Under the pieces are notes generated by a model. The model was not told the DNA's origin and made no database searches. It saw only the letters and a list, made by a program, of their open reading frames with translations. This document shows, piece by piece, positions 37,968 to 47,254 of a DNA stretch of 64,000 bases. Made by a program: the position numbers and the translations under genes. The DNA comes from Bacillota bacterium (GTDB lineage: Bacteria > Bacillota > Clostridia > Christensenellales > SZUA-584), in the NCBI GenBank assembly GCA_023391105.1, contig JAEWBO010000042.1, forward strand, positions 10,724 through 74,723, read 5' to 3'. Every line of letters starts with the position of its first letter. The first letter of the stretch is position 1.

Positions 37968-39923
37968 ATGAATAATGATTTTTTGCCAATGTCTCTCGAG
38001 GAATCAAACGGCCAGCCGTTTGATTATATTGTCGTGACTCCTGACGCATATGTGGATCACCCGTCGTTCGCGGCAGCCATTATCGGTCGCTATGTGCAAA
38101 GCCTCGGCTTTCACGTGGGCATTATCGCCCAGCCTGACTGGCGAAGTGATGCGGATTTTAACAAGCTCGGCACGCCGAAATACGCCTTTTTATTGAGCGG
38201 CGGCAACATGGACGGTATCGTCAATATGTATACCGCAGCCAAGCGGCTGCGCGGTGAGGACGCTTATTCGCCGGGCGGCAAAACAGGGCTGCGCCCGCCG
38301 CGTCCCACGATCGCTTACACAGCAAGACTGAAGCAGTCTCATAAAGATACGCCGGTGATCATCGGTGGTGTAGAGGCGACGCAAAGGCGTTTTGCGCATT
38401 ACGACTACTACGAAGATAAGGTTCGGCGATCATATCTTGTGGATTCCAAAGCGGATATGCTCGTTTACGGTATGGGAGAGCGTCCGCTTGCAGAAGTTTG
38501 CACACGGCTGAAAAACGGCGAAATGATATCCGATTTGACTGGTATTCGGGGTACATGCATACTACGCCATTCGCTTGATGGCATCAGCAACCATATCGAA
38601 CTGCCGTCGTTTGAGCGCGTCGCAGCAGATAAGAAGGCGTTTGCGGCAGCGTTCAAACTGATTTATAAAAATGCCGTTCCCGATGGCAAGACGCTGGTTC
38701 AGGCACACGGCGATCGCCAGCTCATTCAATTTCCGCCCTCATTGCCGTTATCCACGCCCGAGATGGACGAGATATACAGTTTGCCATTTCAGAAGCGTGC
38801 ACACCCGTCATATATAGAGCCGATCCCCGCGCTCGCTGAGGTGCAGTTCGGCATCACTGCGCTGCGCGGTTGTCCCGGCATGTGCGCGTTTTGTTCCATC
38901 TCCGCCCATCAGGGCAAGAGCATCCAGAAACGCTCCAAGAAATCGATCGTGGAGGAAACACGACGCATCACACAGATGAGCGAATTTAAGGGCAACATTT
39001 CGGATGTGGGCGGGCCCACGGCAAACTTTTATGACGCCATTTGCACCGCGAAGAACTCGAAAAGCTGCACGCGTGCGTGCCTGTCGCCCAAAATCTGCCC
39101 GAACCTTAAGATCAGCCACAAGGGCATTTCCGAGGTGCTCGAGGCCGTCGAGCACGTGCCGGGCGTGAAACGCGTGTTTATCCGCTCCGGACTGCGGTAT
39201 GATTACATCATGGCAGACAAGGACGGCCGTTTCTTTGAACGGCTTGTGAAAAAACACGTGAGCGGTCAGCTTAAGGTGGCGCCCGAGCATGTATGCCAAG
39301 ATGTGCTTATGCTTATGAACAAGCCTCATTACGGCGTGTACGAGCGCTTTGCACATCGTTTCGCCGGAGCGACCAAACGTGCTGGCAAGCCGCAGTTTTT
39401 GCTGCCGTATTATATTTCTTCGCATCCGGGCAGCACACTTTCTGACGCCATAGAGCTTGCCACAACCATAAAAAAACAGGGCTTTGTACCGGATCAGGTG
39501 CAGGATTTCTATCCGACGCCCGGCACGCTATCCACATGCATGTATTACACGGGACTTGATCCGCTCACAGGAAAAAGCGTCTATGTGGCCGATACGCAAA
39601 AGGAAAAAGCGATGCAGCGCGCGCTGCTCGCGTTTGACAAAAAACGCAACTGGCCGCTGATACGGCAGGCGCTTATCGATGCGGGGCGTGAGGATTTGAT
39701 CGGGTACGGTAAGGACTGCCTCGTGCCGCCCGAAACAGGCAGGCCAAGCCAACGCGGATCTAACGGCAATGGGCGTGCCGCAAAAGGCAGCGGTGATGCC
39801 GCAAAGAGCAGCGGCAATGCTGCAAAAGGCAGCGGCAATGCTGTAAAAGGCAGTGGTCATGCTGCAAAAGGCAACCGCACTGCAAAAGGCGGCCGTTACT
39901 CTGCAGAAGACAGGCAAAGATGA
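37968..39923 (+). CDS. YgiQ-family radical SAM protein with repetitive C-terminal tail
   Basis: 651 residues. The family's N-terminal cobalamin-binding-like domain (FDYIVVTPDAYVDHPSFA) precedes the radical SAM core, whose 4Fe-4S ligands are in CPGMCAFCS (about residues 304-311); further conserved Cys follow (SCTRACLSPKICPN). The reaction of the family is unknown. The last 60 residues are a hydrophilic Gly/Ser/Lys/Ala tail built from seven-residue units near AAKGSGN, encoded by degenerate 21-bp repeats; this is not part of the core family. No Shine-Dalgarno precedes ATG 37968. Confidence 0.92.
   Translation: MNNDFLPMSLEESNGQPFDYIVVTPDAYVDHPSFAAAIIGRYVQSLGFHVGIIAQPDWRSDADFNKLGTPKYAFLLSGGNMDGIVNMYTAAKRLRGEDAYSPGGKTGLRPPRPTIAYTARLKQSHKDTPVIIGGVEATQRRFAHYDYYEDKVRRSYLVDSKADMLVYGMGERPLAEVCTRLKNGEMISDLTGIRGTCILRHSLDGISNHIELPSFERVAADKKAFAAAFKLIYKNAVPDGKTLVQAHGDRQLIQFPPSLPLSTPEMDEIYSLPFQKRAHPSYIEPIPALAEVQFGITALRGCPGMCAFCSISAHQGKSIQKRSKKSIVEETRRITQMSEFKGNISDVGGPTANFYDAICTAKNSKSCTRACLSPKICPNLKISHKGISEVLEAVEHVPGVKRVFIRSGLRYDYIMADKDGRFFERLVKKHVSGQLKVAPEHVCQDVLMLMNKPHYGVYERFAHRFAGATKRAGKPQFLLPYYISSHPGSTLSDAIELATTIKKQGFVPDQVQDFYPTPGTLSTCMYYTGLDPLTGKSVYVADTQKEKAMQRALLAFDKKRNWPLIRQALIDAGREDLIGYGKDCLVPPETGRPSQRGSNGNGRAAKGSGDAAKSSGNAAKGSGNAVKGSGHAAKGNRTAKGGRYSAEDRQR
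39776..39890 (+). repeat. In-frame 21-bp tandem repeats in the YgiQ-family gene
   Basis: About five units of the form GCNGCAAAAGGCAGCGGCAA-T, with base changes between units, encode AAKGSGN-type heptads. The length is a multiple of three, so copy-number change would lengthen the tail without a frameshift. Confidence 0.8.
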
Positions 39924-40024
39924 TAGCATCTTATATGCAGTAAGCGTCACTGAATATTTACAGCTTGACAGTTCGCTTTAAAAAAAGAGCTTTTTCGCCT
40001 AGGATTTTATTATTTTTCATAATG

Positions 40025-40033
40025 TGGTATAAT
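40025..40033 (+). promoter_or_regulatory. Extended -10 promoter of the second two-component operon
   Basis: TG-G-TATAAT with a poor -35 (TTTTAT at 40005). It lies 50 bases upstream of the response regulator start. Confidence 0.55.
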
Positions 40034-40083
40034 CAATGTCGGTATTATTTATTTGTACATAGATATAAGAAGGAGACATGTAT

Positions 40084-40773
40084 ATGAAACGTATACTGAT
40101 CGTTGATGATGAACCGAGCCTTATCAAGGGCTTAAGGTTTAATCTCGAGCAGCAAGACGGCTACACGGTGAATGAGGCGCTTGACGGCGAGCAGGCGCTG
40201 GAAATGTTTCAGGCGGGTCAATATGATTTGGTGCTGCTCGATCTTATGCTTCCCAAAATCGACGGCATGGAGGTTTGCCAGCGCATTCGCAGCATGTCCA
40301 ACGTACCCATCATTATGCTGACGGCCAAGGATGACGACATGGATAAGATTATGGGGCTGGAGTTTGGGGCAGATGACTACATGACAAAGCCCTTCAACAT
40401 GCTGGAGTTAAAGGCACGCATCAAGACCATCTTCCGGCGTGTGGAAGGCACCGAAAAAACGCGCGAGCCGCAGGTTATCCGTTCGCGAAATATGACGGTG
40501 AATCTGGAAAACAGAAGTGTGGAAATCGACGGGCAGGATGTCGCGCTCACGGCTAAGGAATTTGACTTGCTGCAGCTTTTCATTACCAACAAAGGCAAGG
40601 TGTACGACAGAGAAAAACTGCTCGAGCTCATATGGAAATACGAGTATCTTGGCGATCTTCGCACAGTGGATGTGCATATCCGCCGACTGCGCGAAAAAAT
40701 CGAGCATAATCCGGCCAAGCCCGAGTTTATACTGACCAAGTGGGGAGTGGGGTACTATTTCTCGGATAAATAG
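40084..40773 (+). CDS. OmpR/PhoB-family response regulator (WalR/PhoP-like)
   Basis: 229 residues: receiver domain (acidic pocket VDDE, phospho-acceptor Asp in LLDLMLPKIDG, MLTAKDDD, TKPF) and winged-helix domain ending TKWGVGYYFSDK. ATG 40084 is eight bases after AAGGAG; the in-frame ATG 40078 is only two bases away and is unlikely. The sensor kinase frame begins inside the end of this gene. The cluster with two GerMN lipoproteins suggests an envelope or sporulation role, but the stimulus is unknown. Confidence 0.95.
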   Translation: MKRILIVDDEPSLIKGLRFNLEQQDGYTVNEALDGEQALEMFQAGQYDLVLLDLMLPKIDGMEVCQRIRSMSNVPIIMLTAKDDDMDKIMGLEFGADDYMTKPFNMLELKARIKTIFRRVEGTEKTREPQVIRSRNMTVNLENRSVEIDGQDVALTAKEFDLLQLFITNKGKVYDREKLLELIWKYEYLGDLRTVDVHIRRLREKIEHNPAKPEFILTKWGVGYYFSDK

Positions 40774-40819
40774 ACTGCTGTATTCCATACGGTGGCGTTT
40801 TGTTTTTATCTATCTCATT

Positions 40820-42187
40820 GTGACTGCCGTCGCTTTTGCGGCGGTCACTTTTGTCATATCCTATCTTGCTGAGGACTACCTGGTTAGCATACGCGTGCGT
40901 GACCAGCTAAAAAACACAAACAACATCGCTGTGAGCATGGCTCCGTACTTGAAAAGCGCCAATGCAAAGAAGATGTATGAGCTGGCGGAGCAAAGCTCCA
41001 AGGAATTTGGCGGACGCTTTTTGGTGCTCAACAAATCAGGCATCGTGCAGATAGATAGCTTTTCGTTGTTTAACGGACAAAAGCTGGATCACAAAGAGAT
41101 TTCTGATGTGCTGTTAGGCCCTCTCGATACGTCGTATGGCTTTCATAAAATAGACGATGGGACAGGGGAACCGTCTTATGCGGTTTATTATACTTCGGCC
41201 ATCGTATCGGAGTCCGAGACGATCGGCGCGGTGCTGTATTCGGCGGAAATCCAGGACGTGGTCGATTTAACACAGGAGTTTATCAACATTGTCTTTTTGA
41301 TCGTGGCAGGGGCCAGCCTTCTCGTGCTGATCATCAGCGTGATCTTTTCAGGCTATATCACGCGGCCCATCAACGAGCTTAAATCCGTCGCGCTATCCAT
41401 ATCGCGCGGTAATTTGCACCAGCGCATCAAGGTGTCGGGGCGCAATGAAATGGCCGCGCTTGCCGACACGTTTAATACCATGAGCGAGAAGCTTGAGAAC
41501 ATGGACAGAAAGCGCAGCGAGTTTGTGAGCAACGCCTCGCATGAATTGAAAACACCCTTAAGCTCCATGAAGATACTTATTGAATCGCTGCTTTATCAGG
41601 ATGGCGTGGACGAGAAAATATACAAGGAGTTCTTAGGAGATATCAACAACGAGATCGATCGCTTGGCAGATGTGATCTCCGGCCTTCTGACGCTGGCCAA
41701 AACGGACAGCGAGACAGAGGCGCTTAAAATCGAAAAAATACTTCTCAGCGAGCTTGTCAATAAAACGGTGAATTCATTAAAGCCCATTGCCCACGAAAAA
41801 GACATCACGCTGACATACACTGTCAACAATGATCTTGAAGTCAACTGTGATGCAGTAAAGGTGATGCAGGCTGTGATGAACCTTATAGATAACGCCATTA
41901 AATATACAGAAAAGGGCGGCCATGTGTGGGTCACGCTGCAAAAGTCGGGTGCAAACGCTGCAATCAGCATCAAGGATGACGGCAGCGGCATTCCCCAAAG
42001 CGACTTGCCGCATCTTTTCGATCGTTTTTACCGTGTTGATAAGGCGCGCGCAAGAGGTACCGGCGGAAGCGGCCTTGGGCTGCATATTGCGCGCACGATT
42101 GCGCTGCTGCACGGCGGCAGCATAGAGGTGCAAAGCGAGGAAGGCGTGGGCAGCGTGTTCACGCTGTATTTGCCGATCAAGGGATAG
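40820..42187 (+). CDS. Sensor histidine kinase; true N-terminus likely upstream with a non-standard start
   Basis: From GTG 40820 there are 455 residues: half of a TM segment, an extracytoplasmic sensor (about 25-150), TM2, HAMP, HisKA with His241 in NASHELKTPLSS, and ATPase (NLIDNAIKYT, DDGSGIP, GGSGLGLH). The same frame stays open back to 40736 and encodes SIRWRFVFIYLIVTAV, the usual start of such kinases and the missing half of TM1. No ATG, GTG or TTG occurs there; ATT 40757, ATA 40766 or CTG 40775/40778 would have to serve. GTG 40820 itself has no ribosome site. Coordinates give the first standard start only. Confidence 0.9.
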   Translation: MTAVAFAAVTFVISYLAEDYLVSIRVRDQLKNTNNIAVSMAPYLKSANAKKMYELAEQSSKEFGGRFLVLNKSGIVQIDSFSLFNGQKLDHKEISDVLLGPLDTSYGFHKIDDGTGEPSYAVYYTSAIVSESETIGAVLYSAEIQDVVDLTQEFINIVFLIVAGASLLVLIISVIFSGYITRPINELKSVALSISRGNLHQRIKVSGRNEMAALADTFNTMSEKLENMDRKRSEFVSNASHELKTPLSSMKILIESLLYQDGVDEKIYKEFLGDINNEIDRLADVISGLLTLAKTDSETEALKIEKILLSELVNKTVNSLKPIAHEKDITLTYTVNNDLEVNCDAVKVMQAVMNLIDNAIKYTEKGGHVWVTLQKSGANAAISIKDDGSGIPQSDLPHLFDRFYRVDKARARGTGGSGLGLHIARTIALLHGGSIEVQSEEGVGSVFTLYLPIKG

Positions 42188-42199
42188 GAGTAAAAACAC

Positions 42200-43147
42200 A
42201 TGTCTAGGATGAAGATTGTCGCGTTTTTTTTGGTACTGATCATGGCCTTATCCGGATGCGCGGCTATGAATAATGAAGAGCCCAAAAAAAATACGCCGGA
42301 TATCAATCCGAAAGCAGAGTCAGCCAATAAGGATACGTCCAAGGTGACGCTCTACTATTCATATAAAGGACAGCAGCTGCTTGCGGGTGAGACGCGTTCG
42401 ATAGACGTGCCAGTGAGCGAGAAGCTTGAAAAAGCCGTTATCAGAGCACTCATCGACGGGCCTTCTGCCGACCGCAGCCAGCTTGTTGGGTTGTTCTGGG
42501 ATGATGTAGAGCTTGTAGATGTGAAGGACAATGAAGATATACTTTTTGTAACGCTCAGCGAAGAATTTATTACCACTCAGCCGGAGACGCCTGTGCTGGG
42601 AGAGGGAACGGTGGCGGACCGCAAAAAGCTTGCGATTTATTCCATTGTCAATACGATTACCGAGATGGGTAAATACTCAAGCGTGCAGTTTTATGTGGAG
42701 AGCAGCGGCGGCACTATGCGTATCACGAAAAGTGACGCAGGGTTTGGAGACAGCCAGGAGCCGCTTGATCGGCAGAGCTGGGAGAATGAATACATTCTCA
42801 CACCCGAAAACACGCTGAAAGAAGCGCTGGATTCCTACAACAAAAAGGATTGGACGGAGCTATACGATTACACCGCTTATATGAACCCTGACGGCACAGT
42901 AAAGCCGGACAGCGATGTGTTTACCGCGGCGCTTGGGGAAACCGGCAATGCATTGGATTCATATAATCCGATAGGTGTGAATGTAGCCAACGACGGGCAA
43001 TCTGCCGTGGTCATACTTGACTATACAATAAAGACGCGAAACGGTGATATTGACAGGACGAAAATCCCTGTTGTCCTTGTCAGGGAAGAGGAAATATGGA
43101 AACTCTCTTATTCTTCAGTGATCAACGTGCTGATTAATGTGGGGTAA
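42200..43147 (+). CDS. GerMN-domain lipoprotein
   Basis: 315 residues. Lipoprotein signal with lipobox ALSGC (Cys about residue 20), then one GerMN (sporulation/germination) domain at about 48-175 with the motifs RALIDGPS and IVNTITEM, and a C-terminal NTF2-like domain (TLKEALDSYNKKDWTELYDY). GerM-type proteins link basal-body-like complexes to the forespore envelope in spore-formers; others act with two-component systems at the cell surface. AGGAG precedes ATG 42200, 12 bases after the kinase, so it belongs to the same operon. Confidence 0.88.
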   Translation: MSRMKIVAFFLVLIMALSGCAAMNNEEPKKNTPDINPKAESANKDTSKVTLYYSYKGQQLLAGETRSIDVPVSEKLEKAVIRALIDGPSADRSQLVGLFWDDVELVDVKDNEDILFVTLSEEFITTQPETPVLGEGTVADRKKLAIYSIVNTITEMGKYSSVQFYVESSGGTMRITKSDAGFGDSQEPLDRQSWENEYILTPENTLKEALDSYNKKDWTELYDYTAYMNPDGTVKPDSDVFTAALGETGNALDSYNPIGVNVANDGQSAVVILDYTIKTRNGDIDRTKIPVVLVREEEIWKLSYSSVINVLINVG

Positions 43148-43151
43148 AGCA

Positions 43152-44702
43152 ATGAAACGACTCATCCTTGCCGTATTGGTCATCTGTTTATTGTTTACAG
43201 GATGCGGCGTGATACATGACACAAAAGGAGCCGGTGATGATGTGCCAACAACCGAGCTTGATTTAAGCAGTCTTGACGCAGAGGGCAGCACCAAAAAGGC
43301 GGCAATCTATTTTCTCAACAGCGCAAACGGAATGCTGACCGCTGACCCACGCTTTATCACGGTCGAGCAAAATACAAACCCTGCCGAAGCGGCGATCAAA
43401 GCCTTGCTCGGCGGGCCGATCAATGAAAGCCTCAAAAGTGTGGCTCCTGAAGGCATGAGACTGGATTTTATTGAGTACTCCAATGGCGTGGGCAACATCT
43501 ATCTCAAGTACGACGGGACTCCCATGGAGCAAAGTGATAAATATACCATGGAGCTGGCCATTGCCAATACCGTTTCCGACCTGCTTGGCGCAACCGCTGT
43601 CAACATCTTTTATAACGGCTTACGCGAGGGCTTTCAGGGCTATCCGTCCGCTCCACTCAAAAAGCAGACGGTAACCGTCGAGGAAGCATTTAACGGCGCA
43701 AAGGCCAAGTATTTACCATCTGAGCTCACGGAAAATCAAAATAACGCCATTCCGACACAAACACCTCAGGCTGACAGCGAAACAACTGAGGACGTTCCAA
43801 AAACAAATACAATTTCCACGGTACTGTATTTTGTGTCTGCCAGCGGTGATTATATTTTGCCGGAAGTGAGGGACATTACATACGCCACCACGGGCACCGG
43901 TATTGATAAAATTGCAATCAGCAGCGCGTACGTGGAGACGATCATCAACGAACTTAAAGTGGATCCATTGAATACAGTGACGATGGAAAGTCCGATTGAA
44001 TCAGATGCCTTTCTAATTCGAGAACCGGAGCTGATAGAAAACGCAGACGGCACATTAAATGTGGCGTTAGCTTTTGATAAGCCTCCGACGGGTATAGCAT
44101 CCGCAGTGTCTAAGAAGCTTGCATATGCAGCGATGGTTTACACGATCACCGGGTTTATTCCGAATATAAAAGCTGTCTATATCTATGTGGACAACGCGCT
44201 TGTATATCAATTGAACGACAATACCGATGCCACGCGCAGGAGCGACTTTATTGGATATATCGGCAGCAGTGCCCCGCTATTCTTGCAGTACGCAGATTCC
44301 GGCCTTTTAATCGAAGTATCGCGGAGCATGGAACAAGGAAAGATTTGGAGCGCGCTTGAACGCGTACGCGCAATTGTGCGAGGCCCGCAGGAAGGCGACA
44401 TTGGCAACGTCAATCCGGTTATATACTCAGACATGACGGAGGACGGCGTATTATCCGTTGACGTGTATGGCGACACGGCCTTTGTCAACTTGTCCGCAGA
44501 TTTTAAAAAAGCGTGTGAGGAGCTCTCCCCCAAAGACGAGATGCTGCTTGTTTATGCCATCGTCAACACAGCGACAGCGATGGATGGTATCAATAAGGTT
44601 CAGTTTCTGGTGGAGGGAGCACAGACGGACACGCTTGCTGGCCATCTGTGCATCTCCGACCCGTTCCTTAGAAATTTCGGCATTATCAAAAACGGCAGTT
44701 AA
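43152..44702 (+). CDS. Lipoprotein with two GerMN domains
   Basis: 516 residues. Lipobox LFTGC near residue 19; a first GerMN domain (about 45-160, AIKALLGGP, AIANTVSDLLG) and a second at about 350-500 (RAIVRGPQEG, YAIVNTATAMDG), separated by a Thr/Gln linker and another beta-rich segment. ATG 43152 follows GGGGTAAAG and gives a clean signal peptide; an upstream GTG at 43137 would overlap the preceding gene. It resembles LpqB/GerM-type partners encoded beside sensor kinases, suggesting regulation of the kinase or peptidoglycan binding. Stop codons of this gene and asnB are three bases apart (convergent). Confidence 0.87.
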   Translation: MKRLILAVLVICLLFTGCGVIHDTKGAGDDVPTTELDLSSLDAEGSTKKAAIYFLNSANGMLTADPRFITVEQNTNPAEAAIKALLGGPINESLKSVAPEGMRLDFIEYSNGVGNIYLKYDGTPMEQSDKYTMELAIANTVSDLLGATAVNIFYNGLREGFQGYPSAPLKKQTVTVEEAFNGAKAKYLPSELTENQNNAIPTQTPQADSETTEDVPKTNTISTVLYFVSASGDYILPEVRDITYATTGTGIDKIAISSAYVETIINELKVDPLNTVTMESPIESDAFLIREPELIENADGTLNVALAFDKPPTGIASAVSKKLAYAAMVYTITGFIPNIKAVYIYVDNALVYQLNDNTDATRRSDFIGYIGSSAPLFLQYADSGLLIEVSRSMEQGKIWSALERVRAIVRGPQEGDIGNVNPVIYSDMTEDGVLSVDVYGDTAFVNLSADFKKACEELSPKDEMLLVYAIVNTATAMDGINKVQFLVEGAQTDTLAGHLCISDPFLRNFGIIKNGS

Positions 44703-44705
44703 AAT

Positions 44706-46541
44706 CTATATGTCAATTTCCACTTTGTATTCTTCAAGCCACATGTTGAGCTGAAGCAGGAAGGCGAAAAGCTGCGGTCCTGTCATGAGCTGCCCGAACC
44801 ACGGTGTCACAAGGCTTAACGAATCGAGCATTTCTTCCACTGCTGCTCTGTCGACAAGCGCATGTATAGGTGCTTGCGGGTCGGCGAGCGTGGCCTTGAG
44901 CGCTGTTGAAACCATCCTTGTGTATTCGGGATTGTGCGTCTTGGGATATGGGCTTTTCTTTCGATTGTAAATGCTCTCGGGCAGCAGATCCTTCACAGCG
45001 AGGCGGAGTATGCCCTTTTCCATACCGCCTAAGTTCTTGATGCTCCATGGAATGTTCCACGCGTATTCGGCAATTCGGTGGTCACAGAACGGCACACGCA
45101 CCTCAAGACCGCACGCCATGCTCATTCTGTCCTTACGCTCCAGCAGATTCGCCATAAACCATTTTATATTCAAATAGAACATCTGACGGCGGCGGCGCTC
45201 CAGCGGCGATTCATCTCCCAGCAGCGGTGTTTCTTCAATGGTATCGAAGTATCGGCTTTTTGCGTAGCCTTCAATATTCAGCCCTGCGAGCCCGCGGGAC
45301 ATCACGTTGCGACGAAGATCAAGGGAATTGGCCCATGGGAACATATCGAGATTTAGCAGCTCCTCACGGTAAAACCACGGGTAGCCGCCAAATATTTCAT
45401 CTGCACATTCCCCGGAAAGCGCCACTGTGGCGTGTTTTTTTATTTCCCGGCAAAACAGCAGCAAGCTTGAATCGACATCTGCCATGCCCGGCAAGTCGCG
45501 GGCGATCATCGCGCCGCGCAAAGCGTCCACCAGCTGATCTGAATCAAAAAAGCAGGGCTGATGCTCGCTGCCGATGTGTCGACGCATGATATCGATATAA
45601 TCACTGTCGGGGCTGGGCTGGAACACGCTGCGTGCAAAAAACTTGTCGTTATCCGTATAATCGATAGAGAAGGTACAGAGCGTATCACCTTTTTCCGCAG
45701 CCGCTTGCGCTGCGATGGCAGACAGCGTGCTCGAATCAATACCGCCTGAAAGGAATGTGCAGACAGGCACATCCGCGACCAGCTGGCGTTTTGCGGAGTC
45801 GATAATAAGATGGCGCAGCTTATCGGTGGTTTCGTGCAGACTGTCGGTGTGTTCAGCGCTCACGAAGTCCCAGTATTTATGCACATAGGTGCCGAGCGGT
45901 GAATAAATCATACACTCACCGGGGCGCAGTTCGTCAATACCTTTAAACAGCGTTTTGCCTGCGGTGCGTGCGGGAGCCAGAGCAAAAAGCTCAAGCAGTC
46001 CGTTTTCAGCTAATATGGGGGATATGTATGGATGAGCCAGCAACGATTTGATCTCAGAACCAAAAAGCAACGCATGAGATGTACGTGCGATAAACAACGG
46101 TTTGACACCCATTCTGTCCCGCGCGAGGTAGACGCGTTGTTTTTTCTCGTCCCAGATAGCAAATGCAAAAATGCCGTTGAAGCGCTCCACGCATGAAGGA
46201 CCCCACTCCACATAAGAAAGCAAAAGAACCTCGGTGTCCGAGTGCGAGAAAAAGCTGTGCCCTTTGTGGATCAGCTCGCGCCTTAATTCCGGCGTGTTGT
46301 AAAGCTCACCATTGTAGACGATGGTATATGTATTGGTACCGATGCTGCGCGTCATTGGCTGGCTGCCGCCCGCAGGGTCCACAACCGTTAGACGACGATG
46401 GCCCAGCGCCACCTGATGCGTCATAAACGTGCCCGCGGAATCGGGGCCTCGGTGCGTGACGGTATCCAGCATGGCTGCCAGTGTTTTGCTCTCCTTGAGC
46501 ATGTCATTTTCAAAGTCCACAATACCTACGATTCCACACAT
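44706..46541 (-). CDS. asnB: Asparagine synthase (glutamine-hydrolysing)
   Basis: 611 residues. The start must be 46541, because the class II glutaminase needs Cys directly after Met (MCGIVGIVD); the frame is open nine codons further. The glutaminase domain (NGELYN, SHSDTEVLL) is followed by the synthetase domain with the pyrophosphate loop SGGIDSSTLSAIAA and a C-terminal RVPFCDHR segment typical of AsnB. It makes asparagine from aspartate, ATP and glutamine. The ribosome site (GGGGG, about 12 bases off) is weak. Nothing adjacent is in its pathway. Confidence 0.95.
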   Translation of the reverse strand: MCGIVGIVDFENDMLKESKTLAAMLDTVTHRGPDSAGTFMTHQVALGHRRLTVVDPAGGSQPMTRSIGTNTYTIVYNGELYNTPELRRELIHKGHSFFSHSDTEVLLLSYVEWGPSCVERFNGIFAFAIWDEKKQRVYLARDRMGVKPLFIARTSHALLFGSEIKSLLAHPYISPILAENGLLELFALAPARTAGKTLFKGIDELRPGECMIYSPLGTYVHKYWDFVSAEHTDSLHETTDKLRHLIIDSAKRQLVADVPVCTFLSGGIDSSTLSAIAAQAAAEKGDTLCTFSIDYTDNDKFFARSVFQPSPDSDYIDIMRRHIGSEHQPCFFDSDQLVDALRGAMIARDLPGMADVDSSLLLFCREIKKHATVALSGECADEIFGGYPWFYREELLNLDMFPWANSLDLRRNVMSRGLAGLNIEGYAKSRYFDTIEETPLLGDESPLERRRRQMFYLNIKWFMANLLERKDRMSMACGLEVRVPFCDHRIAEYAWNIPWSIKNLGGMEKGILRLAVKDLLPESIYNRKKSPYPKTHNPEYTRMVSTALKATLADPQAPIHALVDRAAVEEMLDSLSLVTPWFGQLMTGPQLFAFLLQLNMWLEEYKVEIDI

Positions 46542-46693
46542 AAGTTCATAGCCCCCGTCAAAAGTCATTGATATGGAAACACCGGATTATTGCTAATAAA
46601 GAAACGTCTTTGTGCCCTCGCCATGATCAGTGTTTCTCTTAACAGTATATGAACACCGTCTCTGTGCGTGAATGACAGCATCCAAACAGGCTG

Positions 46694-46722
46694 TTGCATA
46701 GGCATCCAAAATGCATTAGAAT
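46694..46722 (+). promoter_or_regulatory. Promoter of the S-component operon
   Basis: TTGCAT, 17 bases, TAGAAT. I looked for TPP, FMN, cobalamin and preQ1 riboswitch cores between asnB and this gene and saw none. Confidence 0.55.
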
Positions 46723-46756
46723 AAATGGAAAAGATATGGTGAAAGAGGAGACATTC

Positions 46757-47254
46757 GTGACGAAAAAAACTCCTACCAGAACGCTTGTTATTTCAGGTAT
46801 ACTTGCCGCACTCATTTTTGTTTTTACATTTCTAATTCGTGTGCCTGTCAACAGTACCGGCGCGTATATGAACATTGGTGACAGCGTCATCTACTGCGCA
46901 GGAATGCTGGTGGGCGCACCGTGGGCGGCGGCCGCGTCGGGCATAGGCAGCATGCTGGCAGACATACTGTTGGGCGGCGGTATCTATATTCCCGCGACGC
47001 TTGTCATTAAAGCGTTAATGGGCCTTGTGTGTGCGCTGCTGATGAAGAACGGGGGATTGCCGAAGTTTATATTGGCGTGCGTCCTGGGCGGCGCGGTCAT
47101 GACGGTGGGATATGGCTTGTTTGAATGGGTCATGTTCGGCTGGGCATATGCAGCGGGCACTTTGGTGTTTAATCTGATACAATGGGCGGCGGGCGTCGCT
47201 GTGGCGGTGGCGCTATATTATCCGGTAAAAAGAACAAAAGGACTGTTATCATGA
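46757..47254 (+). CDS. ECF transporter substrate-binding S component (PF07155 type)
   Basis: 165 residues with about five to six TM segments. YMNIGDSVIYCAGML and the run GIGSMLADILLGGG are typical of ECF-ribofla_trS/HmpT-like S components, which bind a vitamin or precursor and dock on a shared energising module (not encoded here). The substrate is unknown; the RibU signature is not clear. GTG 46757 is six bases after AGAGGAG and is preferred to ATG 46736 (no site). The stop overlaps the next ATG (ATGA). Confidence 0.82.
   Translation: MTKKTPTRTLVISGILAALIFVFTFLIRVPVNSTGAYMNIGDSVIYCAGMLVGAPWAAAASGIGSMLADILLGGGIYIPATLVIKALMGLVCALLMKNGGLPKFILACVLGGAVMTVGYGLFEWVMFGWAYAAGTLVFNLIQWAAGVAVAVALYYPVKRTKGLLS

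Noticed and set aside
36529..38049. 506-codon minus-strand frame opposite the glucan synthase-like gene
   Set aside because: It is a mirror of the real gene's codon pattern, has no ribosome site and reads as His/Arg-rich noise; other long antisense frames (21069-22526, 33121-34218, 34267-35049) are rejected for the same reason.
39776..39890. Possible CRISPR-like array
   Set aside because: The repeats are contiguous 21-bp coding units without spacers, in frame with the YgiQ-family protein.
39980..39998. AAAAAGAGCTTTTT palindrome as a terminator after ygiQ
   Set aside because: A two-base loop and an A/T-only stem make a stable terminator hairpin unlikely.
46569..46756. Riboswitch ahead of the ECF S component
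   Set aside because: No TPP, FMN, cobalamin or preQ1 conserved core could be found; only an ordinary promoter is supported.
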